In this document: piece after piece, positions 43,781 through 56,950 of the stretch
Numbering within the stretch: the first letter of the stretch is position 1
Layout: the number at the start of each line of letters is the position of its first letter
Assembly: GCF_020497125.1 (NCBI RefSeq)
Contig: NC_059080.1
Span: forward strand, 67,054,573 to 67,118,572
Source of the DNA: Mauremys mutica
Taxonomy: Eukaryota > Chordata > Testudines > Geoemydidae
DNA length: 64,000 nucleotides
Direction of reading: 5' to 3'
Notes under the pieces: model-generated
Databases searched by the model: none
What the model was told of the DNA's origin: nothing
Seen by the model: only the letters and a program-made list of their open reading frames with translations
Program-made: the position numbers and the translations under genes

Positions 43781-44022
43781 CATCTCTTTCATTTTCAGAT
43801 ATTATCCCCAAATAAAATGTACTGCATGAATGTTCACAAACAATGCATATCAAAGGGTATAAACATAGTGAATTGAAATTCGGTTTCTAATTCACCAAAA
43901 CATTAATGGAGTAATTTCCCCCAACTCTGTTTGCTACTTATGTGCTGCATTATTTTCTGTTTGTAACATTAACGTGCACCAGTTTGTTCCAGAATTAAGT
44001 TTGCATTCCATTATAATTTAAT
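43781..44022 (+). repeat. left copy of a duplication around the assembly gap
   Basis: CATCTCTTTCATTTTCAG to CATTATAATTTAAT, 242 bp, is repeated after the Ns at 44046-44304. This is probably an unresolved contig overlap. Confidence 0.9.
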
Positions 44023-44045
44023 NNNNNNNNNNNNNNNNNNNNNNN
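44023..44045. other. assembly gap (23 N)
   Basis: 23 undetermined bases between two near-identical segments. Confidence 0.99.
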
Positions 44046-44304
44046 CATCTCTTTCATCTTTCAGATATTATCCCCAAATAAAATGTCACTGCATGAATGT
44101 TCATAAAACATGCCATATCAAAGGGTATATAACCATGGGTTGAATTGAAATTTCGGTTTCTAATGCTCACTCAAAACATTAATGGAGTAATTTCCCCCCC
44201 AACCTCTGTTTGCTTACTTATGTGCGGCATTTATTTTCTGTTGTGTAACATTAACGTGCACCAGTTTGTTCCAGAATTAAGTTTGCATTCCATTATAATT
44301 TAAT
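44046..44304 (+). repeat. right copy of the gap-flanking duplication
   Basis: The 259-bp copy of 43781-44022 differs mostly by single-base insertions scattered throughout, a pattern of unpolished long reads. It continues uninterrupted into 44305. Confidence 0.9.
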
Positions 44305-47007
44305 CATAACTGTAAAAAATATTACTAACAGTAAGAATTCTATTTGTTTACATTTTCCCCAGAAATGAACCGTAAAAAAATAAGATCTTCTTGAACCCCT
44401 CTCTTTTATAAACAGGACATGGATGGAAAAGCATACCAACATGGATATCTGTCTTTCTAGCCAATATCACTTCATATCTCTGGCTAACTCTAATCAGAAA
44501 GGATAATGGATTTGTTTTGCTGGGCGTGCAAGGTGATCGTGCGAGTGACAGATGTCCAAAACAGCATTCTTACCGTCCTCTCTCAGCACTCTTTACCGCT
44601 GGGATTATACAAAATGGGTTAATTACAGATGGTGCCTTGAGTTCTTACAGTCACTCATTTAGTCTCTTTGGAATGAAAATGGCAAGATTTTAAAAACTCA
44701 TTCTTCATTCCTGCAGGCCGACATGTGAACTCTGACAGTCGGAGACTACATCCAGTGGAGCTCCATTTTCCATCTTATTTCATGAGAGATTTAAAAAAAA
44801 TTTAATATAACTAGCAGACTTTACACACTGATTATATAATGGCAGGAACGTGACCATGGACCTAATGGGGTAAGGCCCTCAAGACTCATAGCCTCTCTGA
44901 AGAACATATATGTATTCTCTGAGATTTAATGTAGAGGTTCAGACTGTCTTCCCTCAGGAAGGGGTAACGGTCTTCCAACTATCCAGCTCTGGCCATGTCC
45001 CTCCTTCACGGATGGGATCCCAGGGGATGAATTATTTCTGCTGTTTGCACACAGCAGGCACGCATGCTGCAGGGGAACGAGAGTGAAACAATAGTTAAGG
45101 GCTCTACAAAGTGATTTTCAAGGCAGTAATAGCAGACAAAAGGAGATCAATTCAATGACTTTGTTCTTAGCTGCAATGCTACATGGTGCCTAGGCAATCC
45201 CATTGACAGCCCAGTCACACAGATAGTCACTTGCAGGTACATAAGGCACAAAAGAGATGTTAACCTTTTGTGGGTAACATTCCACCACAGGGTCTGGCCA
45301 TCCTATATAGTAGCATTTTACAGTACACAAAGTTCCTGAAGGGCTCCCTTGCTCTCTTTTAGGCTGGCAAAAATACTGGCAGTTTGATTGTATTTTACAT
45401 AGGATATAAAAAAGTGCCCCATTCTGCAGTCAAGCAGGGGTAAATGGATTTTCTCTCACAGTCTCTCTGTTGGTCAGTGATTTGTAACAAAATTAAACCG
45501 CATGCCCAGATTTCAAAGAGAAACAAAAGAAAAGCCAAGAAGAACCCCTGTTCTTTGAATGAACATTAGATCTTGAATCACTGGTTTGAAAAAAGTAACA
45601 TGGGGGAAATGAGTTGAATGTAAATCATCTAACTCAGAATCCATACAACTCAGTGCCTTCAAGGTCTGAATAGAATACACATACCTGGAAGTGGGTGAGG
45701 GGAGGGTTATGTGTGGAAAAAATCTGCACATCAGAACAAAACGCCATTGACTTAATTATCAAACACTTATTAGACTTGGTAGACAAATCTGCTTAATTAT
45801 TATTATTTTAATTAGTAGATGAGTTCATCTTGAACTAATGGAATAACATGACCGCTGCTTTCCTCCGGGGGGTGGGGGGAAGGGGAGGAAGAGGGTTGGT
45901 ACAACAGAAGGGTAACTATAGAAAACTGGCAGAGATCATTTTTATCAATAAAGCTGTACTTAGAAGAGTTACTAGCTGAAAATCTTTCCCTTTCATGTTT
46001 TTGAGTTCTCATCGCATACAATTGTTTTCTCCAAGGGATTATACCTGATCCCATGAAGCTTTCCCTGCCAAGACAGCCCAGCTTCATTGTGGAATAAGAG
46101 TGGACAATGATAGGCAGAGACCACAAGGGAGACTGTGGCGGCTCCAGGCTCCTCTCTCCCAGCAGGATTTTGCTGCTCAGCCTGTAAGGGTCACCTGAGC
46201 TAGGCTTAAGGGTTCTGGAAAGGAGAGGATATTAGGGGGGCAAATATTTGAAAAATGCAAGCCCTTTGCCATTTCATTATGAGCTTCGCCAATGAAATAA
46301 AATAGATTCACATGTTTATTTCCAAATGCGCTGGAAACAAAAATAACTGCAGTTATTGAACCAGCAGGGAGGCACAATGGATATTTCAGCTGCTAAGGGG
46401 TGAGAAGTCCCATTCAAAGGTTCCCTCCAAGTTCTTTATAGTGGACAAATCCTCAAAAGAAAACATACTTTCTTAACTGCCATTTGAATATATATCCTGC
46501 TCCAGCCAGACAGCCCACTTAAAGTGACACAGGGGTTGTAAATTGGTTCACTGATTGGTGAGCTGGAGTTTAACAGCTTAATCTTATCTGGAAGGGGATA
46601 GGAACAAAGGTGCCATGCATATCATCATTCACACTGCATCCCCTCTCCCCTGCCAGCACAGCCAAAGTATGGAGGTGAAGGCCTTTAATTCCTCTTTGCA
46701 GCAAAAAGGATGTGGCACCAGAGCAACTGGGAGATGAATGCAAGCTACCTAGAAGGGATCTACTTCAGCCTGTATGTTTATCATGCATCCCAGGAGGACC
46801 TCTGATGAACCCAAATATTTCAGTAGGGGTGTGTGTGTCCATGGACTTGTTTTCTTCAAGAAGTCACTTATGAGGCAGAAACAACATGAGATCTGGTTTT
46901 CAAACAGCATCCAGGACCTGAAATGTGATGCAAAGGCCTGACTGCATGCCATTTTGCTCTGCTGAATGCCTCCCTGGGGCATTAAAAATGCCTGTGAAAA
47001 ACATAGA

Positions 47008-47145
47008 GGGCCAAATTTTCCAAAGTACTCTGCACATAACACTGAAGGAAATTTTCAACAGAGTTCAGCCCCATGTTGTCTGGTTAATTCATTTAGGTAC
47101 TTAGCTCAGAGCTGTTGTGTGCTGAGCTTTTTTGAAAATCTAACA
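47008..47145. repeat. fold-back repeat
   Basis: GGGCCAAATTTTCCAAAGTA at the left mirrors GAGCTTTTTTGAAAATC at the right. This is the 'gattttcaaaagtgctcag' family of old sauropsid repeats. Confidence 0.55.
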
Positions 47146-48379
47146 CAGTTGTTTGAATCTCCAGCACTTGCCTCTGAGCTGATGCGGCACACAGCACAGG
47201 TATAAAAAATCACTGAATACAATATATTTAACAGTTGCATGTTATCTTAGTTCTGTTTAATGTAATAGTAAATTTACTTTGAATAATTTAAAATAAAAAA
47301 ATAATGGAAATAATTACATGCATCTAGCCAGTGGGGAAGTCTTTTTATCAAAGCCATAATTTGCATGATTTCTATGGCAACTTGCTATATAATAAACAGA
47401 GCCAAAACCAATAAGGGAAATTGAGTGAGCTATGTAGATGAGGAATAAAGTTCAACAAGTCACTGAAATAGTTTGCCAAGAGGTCAGTGAAGCAACTGGA
47501 CTAGATGAAACATTTAGGAGGTTGGTAGCATAACACGACCCTACATGTGGGGCAAAATTCTGCTCACATCTATGGGGGAAGGCCCAAAATTCAGGTCAAC
47601 CTGTTCAGGTGACTGAGGGAACAGAAGTCCAAACAAAAGCCATGAAGTGGGACTCGTTTCATACAGCACATACGGTTACTCTCCTATGGGTAGCATAGGG
47701 AGAATAGGTCACGACTCCTAACTATGTGGCTCTACCAGTCAAAAGTCATGTATAAAAGTCACAGCCCTTGTCTGTGACAGTGGATGTGTGAGTGTCCAGC
47801 ACCCTATCACTAGATTGGGATAGAAAATCCCATCCTCCTTACCCATTCACTTGAGCTTTGTCCAGAGAACCACCATTTGTACTAAGGACAAGGTTGGGCT
47901 CAGATGACTCAGAAGGCTTTGTTAACCCTATCTCCTATGATTCTCTGGCTTACAGTGTGATGATGATATCAGAATTGGTGCTATTGTATTAATGCAAGAT
48001 CAGATGTCACCAAATTCTCAGCAAAGCCCCAGAATCTGGTTCTATTTTCCAGATCCTTAATACATGACTATAGAGCCACTGAGAATTACATTTTAACATG
48101 GGTCTGAAGTTGCATGCACTAAACTATGCTTAGCATTTAGTGTCTATAGCACTTTAAATCTTAGCAGCTATACAGACTAGAAGGGCCAAAATCAGCTCTT
48201 GTCTCTTCACATGTAGCTCCAGTTTTAAACAGAGCGCTCCCTGGGCACATATAAATGTCAAAGTTAGCCCTATTTCACAAAGCACATATGCAAAACAAAT
48301 AAGTGCAGGTGCAGTTTGGCATTTCCCAGGGTTTTATTTAGAACTCAGTAGAAAATCAGTTTAGTGGATACACTATACT

Positions 48380-48440
48380 CTGGGTCAAATTCTATCATTT
48401 ACACTGAAGTCAATGGAGTCACACCAGTATAACTCTGATG
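48380..48440. repeat. small palindromic repeat
   Basis: TGGGTCAAATTCTATC, TTTACACTGAAGTCAATGG and ACACCAGTATAACTC: the 'tttacacc ... tgaagtcaatggagt' family. A second copy lies at 48489-48560. Confidence 0.5.
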
Positions 48441-51034
48441 TATGTGAGAGGAGACTCAGGCCTAGTGCGTTCAATATATATGCTCACAGCCAAATTCTGC
48501 CCTTAGAACCAGTGTAAACCCTGAATAACTCCACTGACTTAAAAGGAGTTATTCTGCAGCTAGGGCCAGAGCCCCAGCTAGTCCATTGAACTTAGAGCTA
48601 CACTGGCTTATACCAGCTGAGGATCTAGTTCCTACTGAGGCCAGAATTTGGGCCCCATTTCTGAAAATGCAGCCCTCAATGTCTGCTCTGTGTTGGCTTG
48701 GGCTTCTGCTCTGACAGTGAATCCCAGGCTCTAGGGCAGCTCTTTTAGAATTTCAGCACATTCTTTGGGTGTAAGTGATGGAATGGGATGGATTCCTACA
48801 GAAACCCAACAGTCTGCAGGCACCAAAACATTACCCAACACCTCACTGAGAAACCAACTTGGAAATGCCCTGTCCAAGCTGATGACTTGTAAATGCAGTC
48901 ACTGTGTGCGCTACATGTGAAAGTAAAGACACTCGTCACACTACGGGCCCTCAGAGGAACAAGCGTGTAATGATTAATTATATACACAGGAGTTAAACAA
49001 TGCCTGCAACATACCTGTTTAACTTCCATTGAAATAAATAGGAGTCATGTGCATGGGGGAATGTGGACCCCACAGTTAGTCATCATAATAGTAATAAAAG
49101 GTCATTATAAGTCCACGTAGTCTCATAATATTAAAATGCAGAAGCTTACATTTGTTAAGTAGAAGAGTCTCAATATAGCTATTCAGTGAGAAGCATTTCC
49201 AATCCTTACTCTCCCTTGAAATTCCTGGTGTATACCAACTAGTCATTTATTCCTGCATTCACTTATAAAAGATTGGCTTCTTCTGGTAAGCTAATGCTTT
49301 TATTATATGTATTTATATTTATTTTACACAGACACACACACGCTGTTTTTTTATTCATTTTCACATTCCCCTTTCTTTTGACCCCCAAACCTTTTCCTTT
49401 AGATTCATCATCCTCACTGCAGTGGGTCCTGTCTGTATTCCAGGCAGGTGACACCTGATAGTAATGGCAGGATGGCACCCTAGCTGCCAGCAATCCAAAT
49501 AGCACAGGCTTCTCAGTGCCAACGTTGGCTATTATGTCAGCACAATTTGGCAGGGGCTAATCTAATCCTTTCCATCTGGGTTTCTTTTTTATTCTCCCTG
49601 AATTGGGATGAAGGATTAGGGAGAGGGAGAAAAACCACAGCCCCTTAGCCTCACTCATTGAGGTTTAGAAATGCATGCTGCTTATTACTGCAGTTCTAAT
49701 TCCTGACTCAGTCAATAGTACTGAGACTCAAACCACAATACAAAGATATATGGACTGGCTCCAAAAAGCCATTAAGCCACCAAGCCAGCTTCATGCCAAT
49801 ACCCAACTCTTCTCGGAGGAGGAAAGAGTGTTGGAACTCACCCTTAAGCTGAAATGATACACTGGAGTTTACATTTATACTAGTATAAAGAAAAAATGTG
49901 CTGGTATTTTACCATTCCACTAAAATCAGTGTTTGTAATAAATCCTCTGCTAGACTGGACTCTTTATTGCTGATGTCCATAAAATATTTACTTTATTTTC
50001 TCAAGCTTGCTGATGTTTTAAAAGATTCCTCCCCTTCCCTCCCCTGCCCCAAAATCCTGATATGAATCATATGGACAAAATAAACAGAGTGCTCTGTTAG
50101 AGTTTCCCTTTTTACAAATGAGCCATAAAATTCTCCATTAATCAGCCCTGCCTCCCCAGGGGCCCATCTTCATTGTTGAGGTTTCCTTTTTCATTTCTGA
50201 TCCCTGTTTTGTTGAGGAGATTACAAAAAAGTCACAATGCAGTAAACCAAAAAGAATAAGCTTTTGAAAGCCACCCTTTCTGCACAGGCTGAGCAGAGTT
50301 TTGAGCGGCGAAGTAGCAAGCTATAAAATTAAATACTCTCTATTTTTTATCCTTTGCTGTCTAGTTAAATGACAGCCCCATCCCACCTCTCTCCCCCATC
50401 CCAAGTATGTGGTGTTCCCACCTATTTAAATAAATGGAAGTTCCTTAGAACAATAAAAAGGCCCTTCAGGGTCTCCTGGGGTAAGTATCCATGACCACAG
50501 AAATAATGAAACAGAATTTACTAGGAATCTGGCATCTCAGAGCATTTGCCTCTTGTTAATTCCTGAGGAAGGTGTCAGTTCTGACACAGCTTGAATTTAA
50601 CTTGAGGGCATATTCCTTTAAAACACAGATTGAGGAAATAAATGTCTACTATACCTGTCTCTCTCTCTCCTGTACCTGTCTTGACTCCATGTACTTGCAT
50701 AGGGACAGCCAGCAAATCTCCTACATGTCCCTTATCAGAGATCTGAATCTTTAGACATACTGACACAGGGTACCAAATTGTACACTCAGTTATGAAGGTA
50801 TAAATAGAAAAGGGGTCTATAGAAAATGACATACTTCCAGAAAGTATGCCATTTAGGGAGAGTGGCAGCGTGGAATATTTTCTTCCCAGTGCAGTCCCTT
50901 TTTCTAGCTGGTATTTGTATGTTCATTAGTACTCATAGGCTCACAGAAGAACATATCTGTACAACCTCCTAAAGTGTGGAAGCATTCAGAATCCACACCT
51001 GGACAAGAGCCCACAGCTGGCCTGTATAACCAGG

Positions 51035-51118
51035 GCCAGATCCTCAGCTGCTATATGTTGGTACAGCTGCCCTGAAGTCAATGGAGTGATGTAGATTTAT
51101 GCCATCTGAGGATCTGGC
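51035..51118. repeat. 84-bp palindromic repeat with perfect 13-bp inverted ends
   Basis: GCCAGATCCTCAG (51035-51047) and CTGAGGATCTGGC (51106-51118) are exact inverted repeats. The centre reads CCTGAAGTCAATGGAGTG. This is the cleanest copy of the family in the window. Confidence 0.75.
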
Positions 51119-54100
51119 TTATATCTACAATGGAACTAATCATAACCTTCAAACCAAATGCCCTTGAACTTCAGGATGTTAGAAATGTGGCTCCAAAGTT
51201 TGCAGCTCAGGCCCATTTCCAATTAAAACTCAGACAGTTACCTTGCCTCTCCCCCTTCTCTCTGTTTTCCACCATCCTCCACATGTTTGGGGGGAAATGA
51301 CATAAGCTACCTTCAGGGATACCTTTTTAGCCATGCTACTTATTTAACATGCAAACCAAATACTCAAAGATTTTTTTCATCTCAAGGTTGGCTTGAAAAC
51401 CAAACAGTTTTATCTCACTAAAGTCCCAGCTAAGTGCTGCAGTGTAGAGCCCCATGTGTAAGGCAGGCTTGCTCCTTCCAGTGAGGCCTTGTTGATCTAT
51501 GATCTAATCTAGGCTCTTTAAATAAGCTTTAGAGTGTGTAACTAAGAACCCCTTTATCTGTTATTAATGTCTCATTTTGTTATCGCCCCAAGTAATTTAA
51601 ATGTACTGGTCATATTTGATTAATTCTACTATAAATCTCCCTTCCTCCAAAAATGTGAAGCTTCATAAGAATGTTTTTTGTGGGGAAAGAATGGGGGTGG
51701 GGGTGGGGGGGTCATATGAGCTCAGCAGCACTCTAAGAACATGAGCTTTATGCACATAAAACACTTACATGTCTGGACATGCATGTGATGTGACTCACTC
51801 ACACCTAGAAAACAATTTATCTCATTCAAAGACGACAGAAGTGTAAATTTCTTGAATCACAGATTTTATTAGTACGAACGTTGAATTTACTCACATACCT
51901 TTTGACTTTATTAGCGTCTCTCATTTTATATGTCCTGCAGACTTTGGCAGTTTTTTCCACATTTTATTGACTCAGGCTAGCAGGAAGAAAAATGACTACT
52001 TGCCTATATCAAAAAGGAATTTCTCATAATCTCTCTAAAACTAACATTGCTTGACATAAGATGGTACCTGCCACATACCTGCCTCTTTCTCATGGTGGTT
52101 TATTTGTTCTGATTTAACAAAAGATCACATCAAAGATCTGATCCCACTTCAAACTGAGCTGTCTAAAATGTCTTGGGTTTTCACGTGCAGTGTCCTGCCT
52201 GAAAACAAAAGAAATGCTAATTATGCATATTTTCATTGGCTCCTGTGTCACCCAGGAAAACTGTTCCTGCAAGGAAACAAAATAAAGAAAAGCTGCTGAG
52301 AAACAATTAGCTGCCTTGGGAAAAGTACCTGCCAAGCCAGCTCTTAATTCATGTTGCCACAGAATTCCTAAGCAAATTGAATCCGACTTATCCTGTCTTA
52401 CCCAAGACATGTAGAGACTTTGTTTTCTAGACAAAGAGAGAGATATCACCCAAGTCACATCTCTCCTTTCTAAACCTTGCTGAGAAGAGCTGTGATAGAA
52501 ATGTGCACCTTTAATTATCTTTGAAATGCCAGATAGCTAGTTCTGTTGTGCCGCGAATGAACTGAGATACAGGGTTAAAGTAAGGAACACCACCTTATTC
52601 TAGCTCTAAAACAAAAGTACTTCTTCAAGAGCTTTAGTCTCTGCTGTAGTTGTTTGAATATGTTATAGACAGTACTACAAATCTTTTGCAGGCATTGGTT
52701 TTCAGTGAATACAAGCTATAGAACTGAGCCTTCCATTCTATATTTGTGTTAGGGAGGCTGAAGTTGAGTATCTCTTAACAAGGAAGTAAGTGTCTGCTCA
52801 CTAAATATTTTCTCAAACCAGAATTCCAGCAATCTATTATAAATCTGGGCCTGAATCTGGTTCAGTTGGTATAGTCCAGCTGCCTTGTGCCAGTCTGATG
52901 ACCAATCACAGCTGTATACCCAGTTAAATCGGTGTTAAAGATACACAAATACTCAGATGCAGGGTTTGAAATTAGGTCCAATCAGTACCACCATTCCACA
53001 GTAGGGATAGCTCTTTTTGGACTTGTTTCTCTGGATTTTTTAAGTGAATGCAGATGGAAAAATATCCATCCACCATAACTCAAGATTGCCAACCCTTCAC
53101 TCACTTGTGAAACTGAGACCTGAAAAGTCACTGCCTTTGCCTCCTGCACACCAAAAGAGTAGTTGCTATGGAAACCAACAAAACTTAGTTCCAAACAGTG
53201 CATAGATTTGATATCACTAAAGCATAGACCTTCGGACTTTGAAATCATTTAAGCCATGGTAATGGAATGTTCTGAGCCCCTGAGTGAATACAACAATGGA
53301 GATATACATTTTTTTAAGGAGGCAAAACACATTCTTGGGCATTATTTCAAACTATTGAGTGCGTTTAATGGTAACAAAGACTCCATTCATAATTTAATGC
53401 CACATCAAGTTGTGATGCATGGAAAACCAGACAAGACACCAAAGACCAAAAATTCCTCTGATGAAAGTCACTAAGCCCAGTGTTTCAAAAAGACATTCCA
53501 TCTAATTCCAGTTTAATGCATAAGCCCTAACTAGTAGACAGTATAATGTGGGTCAGGGCAAGTGCTTCTGATGCAAGCCTTTGTAAAAGGTCCAGGGATA
53601 TAGCCTATCCCCCATGGTAGGGGTGGTGAAGTAGTGAATTCTGGACTAACATTTCCTCGCCACTCCTTGTAACAATCCCTTTTATAAGTCTAATCATGCT
53701 TTCACTCATGCACTCTCCTCCCTCTTCTGGTAATGCCTTGATCTTGTGCTAGTTCGGTGTTCCTTTAACAGAGTGCACAAACTTTGCAACACAGAGGGCC
53801 TGGCTGAAAGATTTGCCTAGAGCCTTCATATACTTTGCATATTATTTTAAATATATTTACATAAGATTTTAATCAAGAAAAAGCAGGTGGGTTTATTATT
53901 TTTTAGAGTTCCCATACAACACAAAACATGACCTAAGGGCTGCTAAGGAAGAATGATCAAGACTGGCATCAGCTCTCTGAAATGCAATTGCTTGATGTCC
54001 TGCTTAACATCTGGGGAAATCACTCACATTGTTTTAGGCTGTGAGGGCCTGCAATGTTTTGATTTATTCAGTTTTATGATAAAGGACTGTATGTGTTTGT

Positions 54101-54984
54101 AGGTCTGTTTACAAGTCTGTTCATAAGGACTTCCAAAGTGGCTTGCACAAATAGCAGCTCTCTTACGCAATTCAAAATATCTGTCATTTGACAGGCATTT
54201 ATAGACATTCAGAAAGCTCTGTTTGGAATGAACAGAAGCATAGTAAGACAATTTATTCCACAGCCTCCAGTTTCTTGTGTTTGATTGAAAGTGAGTCTCC
54301 AAACAACTTGACCATCTTTTTGTCCTTTCTGAATCACTGACCCTGAAGCTCCATGATCAGTTCAGCATAAGTATAACTCATGCTTCTTGAAAATGTGCTG
54401 GTGAGGGAGAAAGGTACCTTCATAAGAATGTCCTATGAAAAAGCTTGCTCTACTCCACTCCACCCCATTCTTCTGTCAGCTGCAAGCAAGCCTTCTACCC
54501 ACTCCTTCCCACTGTCCTGGCAGCTGTAGAGAGAAGGGTTTTGCTCCCCTGACACCTGAAAATAATATTTTGTCAGCTGTTGAGCTTCAATGTGCCTTCA
54601 TACTTGCAGAGTAGTGAGCTTTGCTGAGAGTGGAATCATCGCTAAGCCTTGCAGAGCAGCGCACTATGCGGCATTAGACATAGAACTAGATTTCCAAAAG
54701 CTGCTGAAGCTCCCACATATGATCACAAACAAAACAAAACAGCTTAGGAAATCTGCAACCTTAGTAAAGGCAAGTACTCAAAAGTTAGGAAATGCCAGAA
54801 TTAAGGTTGCCTGTGCACTCTTAATTCAGCCCTTCTGAACATACACATCATGATTGTGTTACCCAATCTCACGCGAGAAATCTATGGCAGAGGCCAAGGA
54901 GGCCAAATTAAGTATGCAAGGTCAACCTTAATCTACCATTTCCTAATTTTGACTTTTGAGTATAACATAACATAACTGCAGCCA

Positions 54985-55082
54985 GCTGACAGGGCGTTGA
55001 GAGACTTAATTAGCATGTGTTTCTAAAATGCTTTGTGATCCCTAGATAAAAAGCACTATTGAAACAAAAATTATTATTATTT
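54985..55082 (+). repeat. LINE-tail-like piece ending in (TTA)n
   Basis: AAATGCTTTGTGATCCCTAG, TAAAAAGCACTATTGAAAC and a final ATTATTATTATT match a widespread vertebrate retroelement tail pattern. Old and 5'-truncated. Confidence 0.5.
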
Positions 55083-56672
55083 AAGGAAGCAGTGTTATTA
55101 AAATAGATGAATATTTCATCCCCTTGAAACTACAAGCTGAATTTTAGGTAGGAAGTATGAAATCACCTGAATTGCAATTTACTCAGACTACCCCCACTAC
55201 TTGTGCAATTTTTTAAATGATTGCTAGTGATCGGGATCTCAGACTTATGTCTCATAAAACAGACAATGCCATCCTATAATAATATTTCTTTCTATATTGT
55301 GTCAGTGGAAATCAGTTAACATGTCAGCATAGTAAGTACTATTTCCAGTTTGTGGACAAGAAAGTCATAGGCTGGATTGTGTCCAGTCCTGCATTGGTGT
55401 GAAGGTAGAGAGAAAGCACAATTAATGTTCCTCTCTTTCACCATCGCATAGGAGCTGTACGTAGTTTTTTTCTTTATGCTCCCTGAAGCAGCAGTGCTAG
55501 CTTGCACCCACCAGCTGGCAGAGAGAAGCACACACTGTATCTTTGCAAAGGGTAGTTCATCAGCCATGCTCTCTTACACTCCCCAAAGCTCTTGAGAGGC
55601 TTTGTGCTCGAGTCAAAATAATATCTCCATGAGCTCCCACATCAAAGTGGTGAACCTCTGCACTGACTCCAACACAAGGCTGTGCCCTAAAGACAAAATG
55701 TACCCCACAGGCTACAAGCTACAGACCAGATTCTGTGCTGCAAGATACAGCACAGAAGGTTTGGTCAAGGCGAAGACAGGGAGCAAAGGTAGTTGTATGT
55801 CTATTTATGGGCTTCTGAAAGGGCCAAAAAAACCTATTATAAGTTATGGCAGCCCAGAAGCTGCTCTAGTTTAAAGAAGCCTAGCCACAGTTGTCTCTGG
55901 GCTGCACTGCTGCACCTATTCACCCTCCTGCCTCCAATATACTCCCTGGGAGGGTGACCATGTAGGATCACAGCAATGTAGAGAGGCCAGAATTGTCCTC
56001 TCTGGTTTTATTGTACAGAACATGAGCCTACCATCAACTGGAAAATAAAGCTCTTGGAACTGAAAAGTTGAGAATTATACCTCATTACTTGGCTTCTCAT
56101 GTAAGCACCGCATTATCCGCCTGGCCTCCTTTTTCCTCACAGACCTGTTCAGCTATAAACACGTTCAGAGTTCTGTTGTAATTGAGGATCGCTGGAATGT
56201 CACAGTGCCCAAACATCTTATTTGCAGCTATTAGGGCTTCTTTATTCTTGTCACAGCTCTGTTATTTGTTTCTAGGTGAGTAAAATGTGTGACCCCAGAG
56301 CAAATGTGTAGGGAGTTCCTGAGCATACCTAGGGGAAATCCTTCATCTAGGCAGAAGCTGACAGAAATTGATGAATACAACCATGACAAGGAAAATGTAT
56401 CAATATTTTCTTTAATTACCCTATAGCTTTTACAAGTACTTTCAGGTTATAAAAATCTCTAAGAACTGTAAGTATTTCATTACCAGAAAAGAAATCATGT
56501 CATTCTCTTTTTTGGTGGGGGAGAAGTTAAACCCAAAATCATGCCCCTGATTCAGTGAAATAGTCTGCAGAAAGAAAATAAAAATTGCTCCATATGCAGG
56601 AGAATGAGAGGAAAATTCATATGTAGGATTGGGTGGTTCAGATGAGCTCTAAATCACTGCAGCCTGAGCCTG

Positions 56673-56950
56673 AATGTCTACACTGCAATTAGATATCCAC
56701 GGCTGACCCATGCCAGCTGACTCAGGTTCAGGGGGCTCAGGCTAAGGGACTGTTTAATTGCAGTGTAGAAGTACAGGCTCAGGCTGCAACTCAAGCTCTG
56801 GAACCCTCATCTTGCAGGGTTCTCTAGCCCGGACTCCAGCCCAACCTCAAACGTTTACACCACAATTAAAACAGCCCCTTAGCCCAAGTCCATGAGCCCA
56901 AGTCAGCTGGTACAGGCCAGCCACAGGTGTCTAATTGCAATGTAGACATA
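56673..56950. mobile_element. fold-back MITE, about 278 bp
   Basis: ATGTCTACACTGCAATTAGA at the left mirrors TCTAATTGCAATGTAGACAT at the right. Inverted arms of more than 50 bp continue with GCCAGCTGACTC / GTCAGCTGG. The middle has a second fold (GGCTCAGGCTAAGGGACTG / CAGCCCCTTAGCCCAAG). No coding content; a turtle family I recall. Confidence 0.8.

Larger units (their letters stand above)
44305..56672. other. long repeat-poor interval without recognised genes
   Basis: About 12 kb with no gene, SINE or complete transposon that I can support. Short palindromic repeats occur at 47008-47145, 48380-48440, 48489-48560, 51035-51118 and about 52853-52895. A LINE-tail-like piece ends in (TTA)n at 54985-55082. 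A GTGGGGGTGGGGGGG run is near 51697. Open frames are short and without domains. Confidence 0.45.
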
